From contig NZ_BMSA01000007.1 in the NCBI RefSeq assembly GCF_014648915.1, positions 186,001 to 250,000 on the forward strand: 64,000 nt of DNA, read 5' to 3'. Each line of letters starts with the position of its first letter. Position 1 is the first letter of the stretch. Source of the stretch: Streptomyces phaeofaciens. GTDB lineage: Bacteria; Actinomycetota; Actinomycetes; Streptomycetales; Streptomycetaceae. Positions 54,287-62,829 of this stretch are shown in pieces. The position numbers and the translations under genes are program-made. The notes below the pieces were generated by a model that was not told the DNA's origin, did no database searches, and saw only the letters and a program-made list of their open reading frames with translations.

Positions 54287-54819
54287 GCGGATGATGCTAG
54301 TCAGCGGCAGTGTCCTCGATGAAGCTCATGGCCTCCCGCAGCGTGCTCAGTCTCATCCCATTCGGGGGATCCGCGCCTCCAACAGCTTCGCCCCGCTCCG
54401 AGGCGCAGCCAGGCTCGTACGCCATCTCAGCCGGTCAGGGTACGGGAGTGCATGTCTCCGATGAGTGCGCAGCCTCTCCCCCCAATGAAAGCGTAGCGCC
54501 TTCGATTCGAAGGAAGGGCATCTTTAAGGGGTGGAAGGATTTTAAAATCTCAGGCAGAAGGAGCCGTCCACCTAGGAAGTTGCCGTTCTGCCCGAGAGTG
54601 CGGCAAACTGCAACTTGCGTGTACGACAGCGGTGTTGCGGCAGCGTTCGCACTGCCTTCTGACCTGTGTGGATGCGGAACAACACCCACACCGCGGCCAG
54701 TTGGACAACGGCGGAGCTCGGGCGTCGTCGCGCCAAGAACAGAACAACGGCACGCCAAAGGACGCTTGCTGACCCTGGAAAGTGGGCAAGCGCCCGATGG
54801 CTCCAAGGAAGGCGGTCAG
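54287..54819. other. Low-bias spacer in accessory region
   Basis: About 530 bases with comparatively low GC and stops in most frames. The plus frame that stays open here does not look like protein. It separates two accessory genes and may hold both promoters. Confidence 0.45.
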
Positions 54820-55023
54820 GTGCCCGAGAAGCACGACTCCACCGTTCCCCATCCGGCATGGCACCACCATGCCCAATGCGCTGTGCACTGTAGCTACGAG
54901 CATGCGCGAAGCGCAAGTGAGGCGCCGAGGCTGCCGCGATGGCCTCAGGTGCTGCGCGACGTGACGGGCCTGGCCGCGGCGGTCTCCCCGATCGTCGCGG
55001 CGCTCATCACGAAGGGCTGGTAG
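54820..55023 (+). CDS. Small orphan protein with hydrophobic C-terminus
   Basis: A 67-residue protein starts at GTG 54820 with AAGGAAGG seven bases upstream, the best ribosome site in this stretch. It is His/Cys-rich in the middle (WHHHAQCAVHCSYEHA) and ends with a short membrane-like segment VTGLAAAVSPIVAALITKGW. The combination could bind a metal at the membrane. No homologue is known to me. Confidence 0.45.
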   Translation: MPEKHDSTVPHPAWHHHAQCAVHCSYEHARSASEAPRLPRWPQVLRDVTGLAAAVSPIVAALITKGW

Positions 55024-55628
55024 CCAGCGGGCGTTCGTGCCCCCGCAGTGCCCGATCGCACAGGGGCACTGCGGGGAACGATGGGGAACCTCGGGGCTGG
55101 CGACACTCAATGCGAGGTCAAGCGCCTAGCAGGTCAGTGGCGAACCGCATACGCGATCTTCCAAACTGGTTGCTGTACAGCAGTGAAGTACAGCAACCGT
55201 GGCGACCAGCCCCGACCACCACCGGCCCTGATCGACCGTCTGACGTGCCCGGCAGGCCACAGTGACCACCGTGCCCATAGTTCGGGACGAAGGGGTCATC
55301 ATCCAAGGTCTCACCCCCATGCTTCCGCCGACGCAGCTTGCTCTGGTCGACGGCCTGGTAGCGCGACTGAGGCCGGTGGGGGTGCAGCGAGGCACACGCG
55401 TGCTTGGTCGGTCGACGCGCCCCGCCGTCGTGTCTGACTGTCGTCGGCTGCGGTTCGTGCCACTACCGTGCCAGATGCAGGGGTCAGTCACAGCCAACAG
55501 CATTGGCGTGCGGACGAGTTACCAGCCACCGCATCAGGTATCGAAGCCGCAAGTCAGTAGCGGGAGACCCCAGCCTCTCGTGCAGGGAACTCGCCCGGTC
55601 CTGGGTGGTGGTACCGGTGCCCATCGGC
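55024..55628. other. Spacer of 600 bases with a palindrome
   Basis: Open frames occur on both strands (for example from GTG 55262 on plus), but codon use and composition do not support any of them strongly. The only clear structure is the inverted repeat at 55168-55198. Confidence 0.4.
55168..55198. repeat. Inverted repeat, 10-bp perfect arms
   Basis: GGTTGCTGTA (55168-55177) and TACAGCAACC (55189-55198) flank an 11-base loop. The TTGCTGTAC half-site resembles operators of plasmid GntR-type repressors; it may be a regulatory site of the accessory region. Confidence 0.55.
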
Positions 55629-55655
55629 TCACCCCCGCTCGAGCGGGGGTGAGCC
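55626..55655. terminator. Perfect 30-bp palindrome at a decayed gene end
   Basis: Fourteen-base arms GGCTCACCCCCGCT and AGCGGGGGTGAGCC around CG cover the stop of the decayed minus-strand gene. A terminator or protein-binding site are both possible. Confidence 0.6.
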
Positions 55656-55834
55656 GTCGGTGGCCTTCGCGATGCGGTCTTCGAGCTTGCTCTCGGCGGC
55701 GACCATCCACACGCGTGCTCGGGTGTCAACCTTGACCAGGGAGCCGCGGCCGACGGGGGTGCGTCCAGCGGCTCGTCAAACGGGTTGGCGAAGAGCTTGA
55801 GTTCCAGTTGGTCACGTACAACCGCTGTCGTCGC
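55629..55834 (-). pseudogene. Decayed small gene: lost start codon and frameshift
   Basis: Minus-strand reading from 55834 gives TTAVVRDQLELKLFANPFDE then PLD, shifts frame by one base near 55755, and continues RTPVGRGSLVKVDTRARVWM, VAAESKLEDRIAKATDGSPP, LERG, stop. A GGAGG box sits six bases before a GCG codon where a GTG start would be expected, so the start seems mutated. The length (206 bases) is not a multiple of three. The family is unknown to me; it looks like a small accessory-element protein of about 70 residues. Confidence 0.6.
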
Positions 55835-55967
55835 GTGCGTCCTCCCGTTGCATCTGTGGCCCCCTACGTCAACGCCTCAATGTATGTGGACGGAGTGAGC
55901 GCCCAAGGAATTGCACCTGGTGACCGAGACGTCTGGGAGTAACAGCAGCACGGCGTCCATCTGCCAC

Positions 55968-56363
55968 TCACGAATGGGTCACCGAAGTGTTCGCGAGGGC
56001 GAGCCTGAGAAGCGCCTGCGCGTAGTACTCGACTTGCATGTTCGCGGCTGCGGCGCTCGCTGCCAGCACAAGGTACTCGCCTGGCTCCAAGGCGATGAGC
56101 ACACTCCGCGAGGGGCCAATGCCGAGGAGATCCGGGGTGATCGGCCGGCATAGCTGTCTCGTCAGGAGGTGAGTGAGGAGCTCCGGAACGGGCGCTCGGG
56201 GTTTCTCGCCATGGCGAATCCATCGGCTGACTCGGGAGCGGTCAACGGCGACGCCGCCTTGGCCACGTTCCTGGGCCAGGGCGTTGATGCGCCGCGCCGT
56301 CTCGCTGTTGTTCCAGCCAGCTTCGGCAAGTGCGCACGCGAGCGGGTAGTTCGGGGCCCTCAT
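55968..56363 (-). CDS. Small HTH (Xre-like) protein, probably shortened
   Basis: The 131-residue protein starts APNYPLACALAEAGWNNSET followed by ARRINALAQERG and VDRSRVSRWIRHGEKPRAPV, the DNA-binding N-terminus seen in longer streptomycete Xre regulators with TPR regions. It then has LLTHLLTRQLCRPITPDLLG and ends within ~45 residues at ALANTSVTHS, so the usual C-terminal sensor part is missing. It is divergent from the MurC-like gene and may regulate it. The short length may be natural or caused by truncation. Confidence 0.65.
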   Translation of the reverse strand: MRAPNYPLACALAEAGWNNSETARRINALAQERGQGGVAVDRSRVSRWIRHGEKPRAPVPELLTHLLTRQLCRPITPDLLGIGPSRSVLIALEPGEYLVLAASAAAANMQVEYYAQALLRLALANTSVTHS

Positions 56364-56545
56364 GGCGTGCCGTCCGGGCCCACGGGACGTGGGTGACGCG
56401 TGTGATCGTGTTGCGAAAGCCTCCGCAACATCGCAGGTCGTAGACGGTGTAAGGGGCTACGCGGGACGGTTGCGATGCGCCACTCAACAGGGGTGCACCG
56501 GTTGCCAGTTGAGGCGGCCAGGGCCGTCTCGGAGGAGGCAGTTTC

Positions 56546-58003
56546 ATGGTAGAAACCGCAGTCCCGCGCATCACGGAGGACGTGCCGGCCGACAGGTCGG
56601 TCGACCTGAGCCGTGCGCACTTCATCGGTATCGGCGGCAACGGGATGCTGCCAGTGGCCCGCGTGTGCGCCGAGCGGGGATTCACCGTGTCCGGCAGCGA
56701 CAACCGGACCTCGGAGCGGCTCAAGGAACTGGCTCGCCTGGGTGCGTCCGTGCACACCGGGCACGCCGCCGAGCACGTGCCGGAGGATGCGACCGCGGTC
56801 GTCTTCACCCATGCCGTCGCTCAGAACAACTCGGAGATCCTCCGGGCGCGGCGACTCGGCATCCCTGTGATGCACCGGTCGACGGCGCTGAACTCGCTGA
56901 TGGCGACCCATACCGCGCCGATCGCGGTGATGGGCACGCACGGCAAGTCGAGTACGTCGGGCATGCTGGCGTTCGCGCTCGCCCGCATGGGGCAGAGCCC
57001 GTCGTACGCCATCGGCGCCGATCTCGGAACCCCGGGCAGCGGTGGGCATGCCAGCGGAGCGAACGGTGTCTTCGTGGCCGAGGTCGACGAGTCGGACCGC
57101 ACACACATCGGCATGGCCATGCGGGTGGCGGTGATCACGAACATCGGATACGACCACCCCGAGAACTACTCCGAGGAAGGCGACCACGTCAACGCGTACG
57201 AGGAGTGCGTCCGGGCCGGGCTGCACGAGGACGGCACGCTGGTGCTGGACGCCGACTCCTCGGGCGCCCGCGAGCTCGCCGCTCGGCTGGCGTTGGCCGG
57301 CGACGGTCCGCGGGTGGTCACCTTCGGCAGGGCGTCGTCCGCGGACTGGCGGCTGGTCGACGTGGCCAGCGATGGCGGGCGCAGCACGGCGGTGCTGCGC
57401 GGGCCGGGCGGCCAGGAGTTCGACCTCGTGCTGCTGGTGCCGGGCGCCCACCAGCTCCACAACGCCGCTGCCGTCATCGCCACGCTGGACGCCCTGGGCC
57501 AGGACTGCGACCAGGGCGTCCAGCAGCTGCTGTGCTTCGACGGTGTACAGCGCCGCATGACCCAGGCCGGAGAGGCAGCCGGGGTGCGGGCCTACGACTC
57601 CTACGCCCACCACCCCGACGAGGTGAGCGCGGACCTCGCGGCCGCGCGCTCCCTCGTCGGTCCGGGCGGCCGGGTGATCACAGTGTTCCAGCCGTCCTGC
57701 CAGTCGCGGCTCGACACGTTCGACGCCGGCTTCGCGAAGGCGCTGGCAGGCTGCGACGAGGTGGTGCTGACGGACAGCGTCCGTGGCGTCACCCCTGCGG
57801 CACTGAGGATCCTGGCCGCCCGGATCAACCAGGCCGGCGGCAGCGCCCGCCACCAGGTGCCGGACCGGGCCGAAGCCGCGGGACGGGCGGCCCAGATGGC
57901 GCGGCCCGGTGACGTGGTCCTGCTGATGGGGCCGGGCGACATCGTCGGGTCGGGTCAGATCCTGCGGGCCGCGCTCGGCGAGCTGGTCTCCGTAGCCGCC
58001 TAG
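56546..58003 (+). CDS. MurC-like UDP-MurNAc:amino acid ligase paralogue
   Basis: MurC adds the first amino acid to UDP-MurNAc in peptidoglycan synthesis. The 485-residue protein has the N-terminal nucleotide domain (AHFIGIGGNGMLPVARVCAE), the ATP-binding VMGTHGKSSTSGMLAFALAR (housekeeping MurC reads GTHGKTTT), EVDESDRTHIGMAMRVAVIT, NIGYDHPENYSEE and a C-terminal domain YDSYAHHPDEVSADLAAAR. It is outside the division cluster, so it is an accessory copy. GGAGGAGG precedes ATG 56546. Its end overlaps the convergent MurF-like gene by four bases. The amino acid used cannot be read from sequence. Confidence 0.88.
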   Translation: MVETAVPRITEDVPADRSVDLSRAHFIGIGGNGMLPVARVCAERGFTVSGSDNRTSERLKELARLGASVHTGHAAEHVPEDATAVVFTHAVAQNNSEILRARRLGIPVMHRSTALNSLMATHTAPIAVMGTHGKSSTSGMLAFALARMGQSPSYAIGADLGTPGSGGHASGANGVFVAEVDESDRTHIGMAMRVAVITNIGYDHPENYSEEGDHVNAYEECVRAGLHEDGTLVLDADSSGARELAARLALAGDGPRVVTFGRASSADWRLVDVASDGGRSTAVLRGPGGQEFDLVLLVPGAHQLHNAAAVIATLDALGQDCDQGVQQLLCFDGVQRRMTQAGEAAGVRAYDSYAHHPDEVSADLAAARSLVGPGGRVITVFQPSCQSRLDTFDAGFAKALAGCDEVVLTDSVRGVTPAALRILAARINQAGGSARHQVPDRAEAAGRAAQMARPGDVVLLMGPGDIVGSGQILRAALGELVSVAA

Positions 58004-59397
58004 GCGTCCGCGGAGCCGGGGTCCGGTTGCAGGAGCCGGTCGGCGAGTTCCTGCAACTGGACCCCTCGGCTTCCCTTGACCAGGACGACGTCGCCAGGCC
58101 GGAGGATCGTGTGGAGCATGTGAAGTGCGGTGTCCTGGTCGGGCAGGTGAACCGCCTTTCCGCCGGCCTGGTTCACGCCCCCCTGCATCCATCCGGCTTC
58201 TTCCCCTCCCACCAGGATGATCTGGTCCAGGTCCAGTGCAGCGGCGTACCGGCCGATCTCCTCGTGCGCAATGCGCGAGCTCTCACCGAGTTCGTTCATG
58301 CGGCCGAGAACGGCAACGGAACGCTGCTCGCGGCCCCCGGTCATGGAAGCCAGGGCGTCCAGGGAGTGGCGCATCGAGTTGGGGTTGGCGTTGTAGGCGT
58401 CGTTGACGATCGTGACGCCGTCAGCTCGGACGTGGGTCTCCATCCGCCACCTGGAGCGGGGCTGGGCCTTGGACAGGCGGGCGGCGGTCTCCTCGACGCT
58501 GAGACCGGCTTCACGGCCGACGGCGGCCGCGGCCAGGCTGTTGTGGACCTGCACGTCGCCGACGAACTGAAGCTGGACGTCGGCGAAGCCTTCTGGGGTG
58601 ACCAGGAGGTAGGAGGCGCGCCCCTGCTCGTCGATCGCGACGTCCACGGCGCGGACGGTGGCGGCCTCGCTGAGACCGTAGGTCACGACGCGGCCGTTGG
58701 TGCGGTTCTGCATCTCCTGCACGAAGTCGTCGTCGGCGTTGAGGACGGCGAGCCCTCCCTGGGGGAGGGCTTCGACGATCTCGCCCTTGGCGGTGGCGAT
58801 GTTCTCGCGGCTGCCGAACTCGCCGACGTGCGCGGTACCGACGTTGGTGACGACGCTGATGTCCGGCTGGGCGATCCGGGTGAGGTCGCGGATGTCCCCG
58901 ATGTGGCGGGCTCCCATCTCCAGGACCAGGAAGTGTGTGGTCACGTCGGCCATCGTGATGGTCAGGGGGAGACCGATCTCGTTGTTGTAGGACTGCGGCG
59001 TGGCTACCACGTTGCCGGGCAGCACCTGGGCGATGAAGTCCTTCGTGCTCGTCTTGCCGGCCGAGCCGGTGATGGCCACGACCTGCGTGCGGTCGAGAGC
59101 GTTGTTCAGGAGACTGCGACCGAGCCGTCCGAACGCGGCGAGGACGTCGTCGACCACGATCGCGGGGACGCCGACAGGCCTGGTGACCAGGGCTGCTGTG
59201 GCGCCCTGGTCGACGGCCGCCTGGGCGTAGGTGTGACCGTCGGTGTGCTGGCCCTGGAGGGCGATGAACAGTGATCCCTGGACGGCTTCGCGGGAGTCGA
59301 AGACGGCAGGCTGGGTGACCTGCGCCTCGGGATCGTGGACATCGGCGAGACGGCCGCCGACTACTTCGGCGATCGCGGTCAAGGACATGGCATGCAA
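58000..59397 (-). CDS. MurF-like ligase paralogue
   Basis: MurF attaches a D-Ala-D-Ala dipeptide to UDP-MurNAc-tripeptide. The 465-residue protein has an N-terminal domain with VFDSREAVQGSLFIALQGQH, P-loop VVAITGSAGKTSTKDFIAQV, MGARHIGDIRDLTRIAQPDI, NVGTAHVGEFGSRENIATAK, VNDAYNANPNSMRHSLDAL and VLGRMNELGESS, all conserved in MurF. TTG at 59397 has GGAG seven bases upstream and overlaps the peptidase gene by 19 bases. It is last in a four-gene operon with a Ddl-like ligase, which would supply its dipeptide. Confidence 0.9.
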   Translation of the reverse strand: MHAMSLTAIAEVVGGRLADVHDPEAQVTQPAVFDSREAVQGSLFIALQGQHTDGHTYAQAAVDQGATAALVTRPVGVPAIVVDDVLAAFGRLGRSLLNNALDRTQVVAITGSAGKTSTKDFIAQVLPGNVVATPQSYNNEIGLPLTITMADVTTHFLVLEMGARHIGDIRDLTRIAQPDISVVTNVGTAHVGEFGSRENIATAKGEIVEALPQGGLAVLNADDDFVQEMQNRTNGRVVTYGLSEAATVRAVDVAIDEQGRASYLLVTPEGFADVQLQFVGDVQVHNSLAAAAVGREAGLSVEETAARLSKAQPRSRWRMETHVRADGVTIVNDAYNANPNSMRHSLDALASMTGGREQRSVAVLGRMNELGESSRIAHEEIGRYAAALDLDQIILVGGEEAGWMQGGVNQAGGKAVHLPDQDTALHMLHTILRPGDVVLVKGSRGVQLQELADRLLQPDPGSADA

Positions 59398-60128
59398 CGT
59401 GGTTCTCCCTGCTCAGTGGTTGGTCGGGACGCTACCGGGCGGCGCCCGGCGGTCGGGTCAGGCGTGCGCCGTACGGTGTGGCGTGGGTCCAGCGAGATGC
59501 CGCGGGCGCCGAAGAAGGCGCCGAAGCGGTCCAGGGACGTGGCCGGCTTGCGGGCAGCGTCGGTGTGCCCGCTGGGGTTGCGGAAGATGATCTGCCCGCC
59601 GCGGCGGCCGATGGCCAGTACGAGGTGCCCGCCGCGGCGCTCCGGCTCGTGCTCGGGGCGGCGGATCTCCTTGAAGACGGAGGCCATCACCATGTGGCCG
59701 GCGTCCAGGAGCGCGACCAGGCCCTCCAGGTCGAGGTCGCCGTGCACGGCTGCGGGAAGCCGGTGCGTGTGCGCCGTGTATTCGACGAACGGGGCGTAGA
59801 TCAGGCCCTTGATGGTGCCGTCGGGCTCGCGGACGTAGGCGCCGGCGTTGCGGGCGCCCGTGAGGAGCGTGAACAGGTCCGGGGCGTGGCCATCGCGGTG
59901 CAGCAGCACCATGCGCAGGCAGGCGATGCCGCATAGGTGCCTACACCATCGTGCGTAGAGCGCAGGGGTAGGCGCACCCGTCGTCGCCCACCCAGGATCG
60001 TTGAGCGGGTCGTACCCCTTGTACGCGATGGGGCCGATCAGGTCCCGCGTGGCGTACTGGGTGACCGTCCCCACAGGGTCGTGGACGGCTGCGGACGCGG
60101 ACGTGTCAGTACAGCACGGCGGCGGCAT
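59379..60128 (-). CDS. C39-like cysteine peptidase
   Basis: The 249-residue cytoplasmic protein has the C39/papain-type triad in order: RHLCGIACLRMVLLHRDG (catalytic Cys with oxyanion helix), RRGGHLVLAIGRRGGQIIF (His) and FRNPSGHTD (Asn/Asp). No signal peptide or membrane segment is visible. ATG 60128 lies within the end of the preceding PLP gene; a GTG at 60086 is an alternative start. It sits between the PLP enzyme and the MurF-like ligase, so it may act on, or transfer, a peptide made by this operon. Activity is inferred from motifs only. Confidence 0.72.
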   Translation of the reverse strand: MPPPCCTDTSASAAVHDPVGTVTQYATRDLIGPIAYKGYDPLNDPGWATTGAPTPALYARWCRHLCGIACLRMVLLHRDGHAPDLFTLLTGARNAGAYVREPDGTIKGLIYAPFVEYTAHTHRLPAAVHGDLDLEGLVALLDAGHMVMASVFKEIRRPEHEPERRGGHLVLAIGRRGGQIIFRNPSGHTDAARKPATSLDRFGAFFGARGISLDPRHTVRRTPDPTAGRRPVASRPTTEQGEPRCMPCP

Positions 60129-61104
60129 GGTGAGGAGCCTCCATTCGGGCCATAGCGATGTCCAGCAGGGTCTTATAGGTGTTCCAGTCGACGTTCCCGC
60201 CGGAAACGATCACGCCGACTGGACCATCCGGCAGATGGTCGAGAGCATGGATCAGCCCGGCGAATGCGACAGCGCCGGAAGGCTCGACGACCAGGCCGAA
60301 GTGGCGGAAGAGGTGCGCCATCGCTTCGGATATCGCCTGTTCGGGAACGGTGAGCACGTCCGCAAGGAGCCGCTGGTTGATCTCGAAGGGGATGCGGGCG
60401 GGCTCCGTGTGCCTGAGCCCGTCAGCGACCGTGAACGGCGGAGAGATCGAGGTGAGACGCCCCACTCGAAGGGAGCGGTGTGTGTCGTCGGCGGCTGACG
60501 GCTCCACTCCGAACACGCGAAGCGACGGATCATGTCCGCTGGCCGCGAGAGCAGTGCCGGCCGCGAGTCCACCGCCGCCTACCGGCGCCAACAGCGTGGT
60601 CAGGCCGTCGACTTCCTGAAGCATCTCCCAGGCGACGGTGCCCGCTCCGGCGATGACACGTTCGTCGTTCGCGGAGGGGATGATCGTCAGGCCGTGCTGG
60701 TAGGCAAGCTGGTGAACCACGGCGTCACGGCGGCCGGTGAGGCGCGGGTAGGGCACGATGCGTGCGCCGTGGTTCTCGATCGCCCGCCGCTTCACCACGG
60801 GCAGGTCTTCGGGGACGACCACGACGGCCGGCGCCTCGAACTGACGCGCGGCCAGGGCGAGGGCGGTGGCATGGTTCCCGGAGGAGGCGCAGATGACTCC
60901 TCTCCCCCGGGTTGCGGGGTCGAGAGCCGCCACGGCGGCGTACGCGCCACGTAGCTTGAAGCTGCCCGTGAGCTGCTGGCTCTCCGCCTTCACCCATACC
61001 TCACGGCCGAGTTCCTCGTTGAGAGCGGCCGACGTGAGCATGGGGGTGCGTACCGCGACACCGCGCAGGGTTTCCACGGCGTGCAGGACGTGCTGGACCG
61101 TCAT
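60106..61104 (-). CDS. Fold-type II PLP enzyme, serine racemase/threonine dehydratase-like
   Basis: The 332-residue protein has the PLP-lysine segment QQLTGSFKLRGAYAA, the phosphate loop VGGGGLAAGTALAA, SSGNHATALALAARQF, and a C-terminal SGGNVD. These belong to the serine racemase/threonine ammonia-lyase group; there is no ACT domain, so it is not the allosteric biosynthetic enzyme. It could make a D-amino acid (for example D-Ser) or break down Ser/Thr. ATG 61104 follows GAGG. It is 26 bases behind the Ddl-like ligase, pointing to amino-acid supply for that enzyme. Confidence 0.88.
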   Translation of the reverse strand: MTVQHVLHAVETLRGVAVRTPMLTSAALNEELGREVWVKAESQQLTGSFKLRGAYAAVAALDPATRGRGVICASSGNHATALALAARQFEAPAVVVVPEDLPVVKRRAIENHGARIVPYPRLTGRRDAVVHQLAYQHGLTIIPSANDERVIAGAGTVAWEMLQEVDGLTTLLAPVGGGGLAAGTALAASGHDPSLRVFGVEPSAADDTHRSLRVGRLTSISPPFTVADGLRHTEPARIPFEINQRLLADVLTVPEQAISEAMAHLFRHFGLVVEPSGAVAFAGLIHALDHLPDGPVGVIVSGGNVDWNTYKTLLDIAMARMEAPHHAAAVLY

Positions 61105-61130
61105 TGACACCTCAGAGACCTCTCGGATCT

Positions 61131-62108
61131 TCACGGGCGTGCACGGCGGTCGACGTCCGCCCCGCGCAGGATGTGGGTCAGCAGCAGCTCGTAGGAGATG
61201 CCGGCGGCAAGCGCCATGCGGGCCAGGTTCCCGGTCTTCGACAAGCCGGGCAGCGTGTTGACCTCCAGCCACCAGGCCCGGCCGTCCTCGCCCACGACGA
61301 AGTCGTGCCGCGAGTACGAGTGGCAGTACAAGGCACGGTGCGCGGCCACCGCCTGGCGCTCAAGGTCGTCCAGGGTCTCGGCGCCGACCCGGGCCGGACA
61401 GTGGTAGTCACACACGGCGGTGCCGCGCTTCGCGGCGTAGGAGTAGATGCCGTTGGGTGTCTGGGCTTCCAGCGGCGGCAGGACGTGCGCGTTTCCCTGC
61501 TCGTCCTCCAGGACGCCGACGCTCACGGAGCGTCCAGCATGGAATGCCTCGGCCATCCACTCTTCCTCTTTGGCACACGAGATGGCCGACGGCAGAGCGA
61601 AGTCGTCGGTTGTTGCGACATACAGCCCGATCGAGCCGCCCTCGCTGACAGGCTTCACAATCAACGGGATACCGAGAGCCTTCTTGGCGCGGGCGGCCTC
61701 TTCTTCCACGTTCGCGTCCGGAGCAATCTTCACCGAGGCGGGGACGCGGACACCGGCGGCAGAAACCAGAGTCTTCGCATGGAGCTTGTGCATCCCGACG
61801 GCAGAAGCGAGCACCCCGGACCCTGTGTAGGGGACGCCGAGGGTCTCCAGTACTCCCTGAAGGCGGCCATCCTCCGCGCCCCGGCCGGCGATGGCCAGGA
61901 ACGCCTTCGAGGCATCGGCGAGCCCTTCAAGGAGCGTGTCGCGCGAGTCGGCGAGGTCCAAGACGTGGGCCTTGACTCCCATGCCGTCCAACGCTCCGGC
62001 CACGGTGCTGCCAGATAACCAGGAACGCTCCCGCTCACGGGACCACCCGCCGGTGATCACTGCCACAGGGGCGCTTCTCTCGGCAGGGTCGAGAGGGACG
62101 ATGTGCAT
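61131..62108 (-). CDS. D-Ala-D-Ala ligase-like ATP-grasp enzyme
   Basis: Ddl joins two D-amino acids for the end of the peptidoglycan stem. The 325-residue protein has VAVITGGWSRERERSWLSG (ERE-type N-terminal motif), PLIVKPVSEGGSIGLYVA (ATP-grasp), IYSYAAKRG in the omega loop, and WLEVNTLPGLSKTGNLARMA. In E. coli DdlB the acceptor region reads TSPGMTSHSL; here the Ser-Leu pair is absent and one residue is added, so the second substrate may not be D-Ala. ATG 62108 has GGAG six bases upstream; ATG 62135 is the alternative. It starts the ddl-PLP-peptidase-murF operon. Confidence 0.88.
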   Translation of the reverse strand: MHIVPLDPAERSAPVAVITGGWSRERERSWLSGSTVAGALDGMGVKAHVLDLADSRDTLLEGLADASKAFLAIAGRGAEDGRLQGVLETLGVPYTGSGVLASAVGMHKLHAKTLVSAAGVRVPASVKIAPDANVEEEAARAKKALGIPLIVKPVSEGGSIGLYVATTDDFALPSAISCAKEEEWMAEAFHAGRSVSVGVLEDEQGNAHVLPPLEAQTPNGIYSYAAKRGTAVCDYHCPARVGAETLDDLERQAVAAHRALYCHSYSRHDFVVGEDGRAWWLEVNTLPGLSKTGNLARMALAAGISYELLLTHILRGADVDRRARP

Positions 62109-62238
62109 GGAGATCTCCGTCTGGTCAGTGGTCATACCCCTGCCGCCGAGCGGGGAGCCAGGCTGTGGACTCGGCGGCAGGGGGGTGGAACCCCGCACGC
62201 GACGGCAGGCATGGACGAACAGCCGCCGCGCGCGGGTG

Positions 62239-62829
62239 TCAGAAGGGCACTGTCGAAAGCAGGTCCGGAAGCGATTCGTGCGGCACCGGGCCCGGCCGGT
62301 GCTGGGCCAGCAGGTCCCCCAAAGGCCCCGGCGGCACCAGCCGGTCGCCGCGGAGCGGGCGCAGCCAGTACGGTTCCGGCGGCTCCGTGCAGGCCATCGC
62401 CGGCAGCGTGATCTGGTGAGGGCTGCCCAGGCACACGCCGTACAGGTGCGGCCCCCACGTCTGGCTGGTACCGGGCGGGACCAGCCAGAACAGGCACTCC
62501 TGATCGCGGTCTTCGATGACGGGCCCGCAGGCGCTGATAGGGCCGCCCCGTTCCCGCTGGACCTCGTCCATGCGGGTCACTGCCGTGTAGGCATCGATCC
62601 CGTTCGCGGTGACGACGATGTCGAACAGGGCGCCACCGAGCGGAATCCGAGTGGCCTGCCCCTGCTGTAAGGCCATCAGGTTCCTGATGCGGCCCGCCAG
62701 GTCGCTCATGTCGCGCTGGATGCTCTCCGCCGGCACCTCGTAGGAGTATCGGGAGAACCTGGCGGGCAGAGTCGGAGGGAGCACCCGGTTCGGATCGACG
62801 GGGCGGCGAGGGGCCGGGACAGTGCTCAC
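62239..62829 (-). CDS. Conserved hypothetical protein
   Basis: The 196-residue protein has no catalytic motif I recognise. Its middle (SACGPVIEDRDQECLFWLVP, PGTSQTWGPHLYGVCLG, and a Pro-rich end YWLRPLRGDRLVPP) resembles a streptomycete family found next to anti-sigma-type ATPases. GTG 62829 overlaps the stop of that ATPase gene (GTGA), so the two are coupled. It is cytoplasmic by composition. The role is unknown. Confidence 0.72.
   Translation of the reverse strand: MSTVPAPRRPVDPNRVLPPTLPARFSRYSYEVPAESIQRDMSDLAGRIRNLMALQQGQATRIPLGGALFDIVVTANGIDAYTAVTRMDEVQRERGGPISACGPVIEDRDQECLFWLVPPGTSQTWGPHLYGVCLGSPHQITLPAMACTEPPEPYWLRPLRGDRLVPPGPLGDLLAQHRPGPVPHESLPDLLSTVPF

Noticed and set aside
55262..55735. 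157-codon plus-strand frame as an accessory gene
   Set aside because: Amino-acid content is atypical, no ribosome site is convincing, and it runs through the decayed gene and palindrome on the other strand.
53164..56363. Prophage or conjugative element
   Set aside because: No integrase, replication, transfer or structural gene can be recognised in the visible sequence.
60106..61104. Housekeeping threonine dehydratase (ilvA)
   Set aside because: No ACT domain and the operon context with Ddl/MurF-like ligases make a dedicated role more likely.
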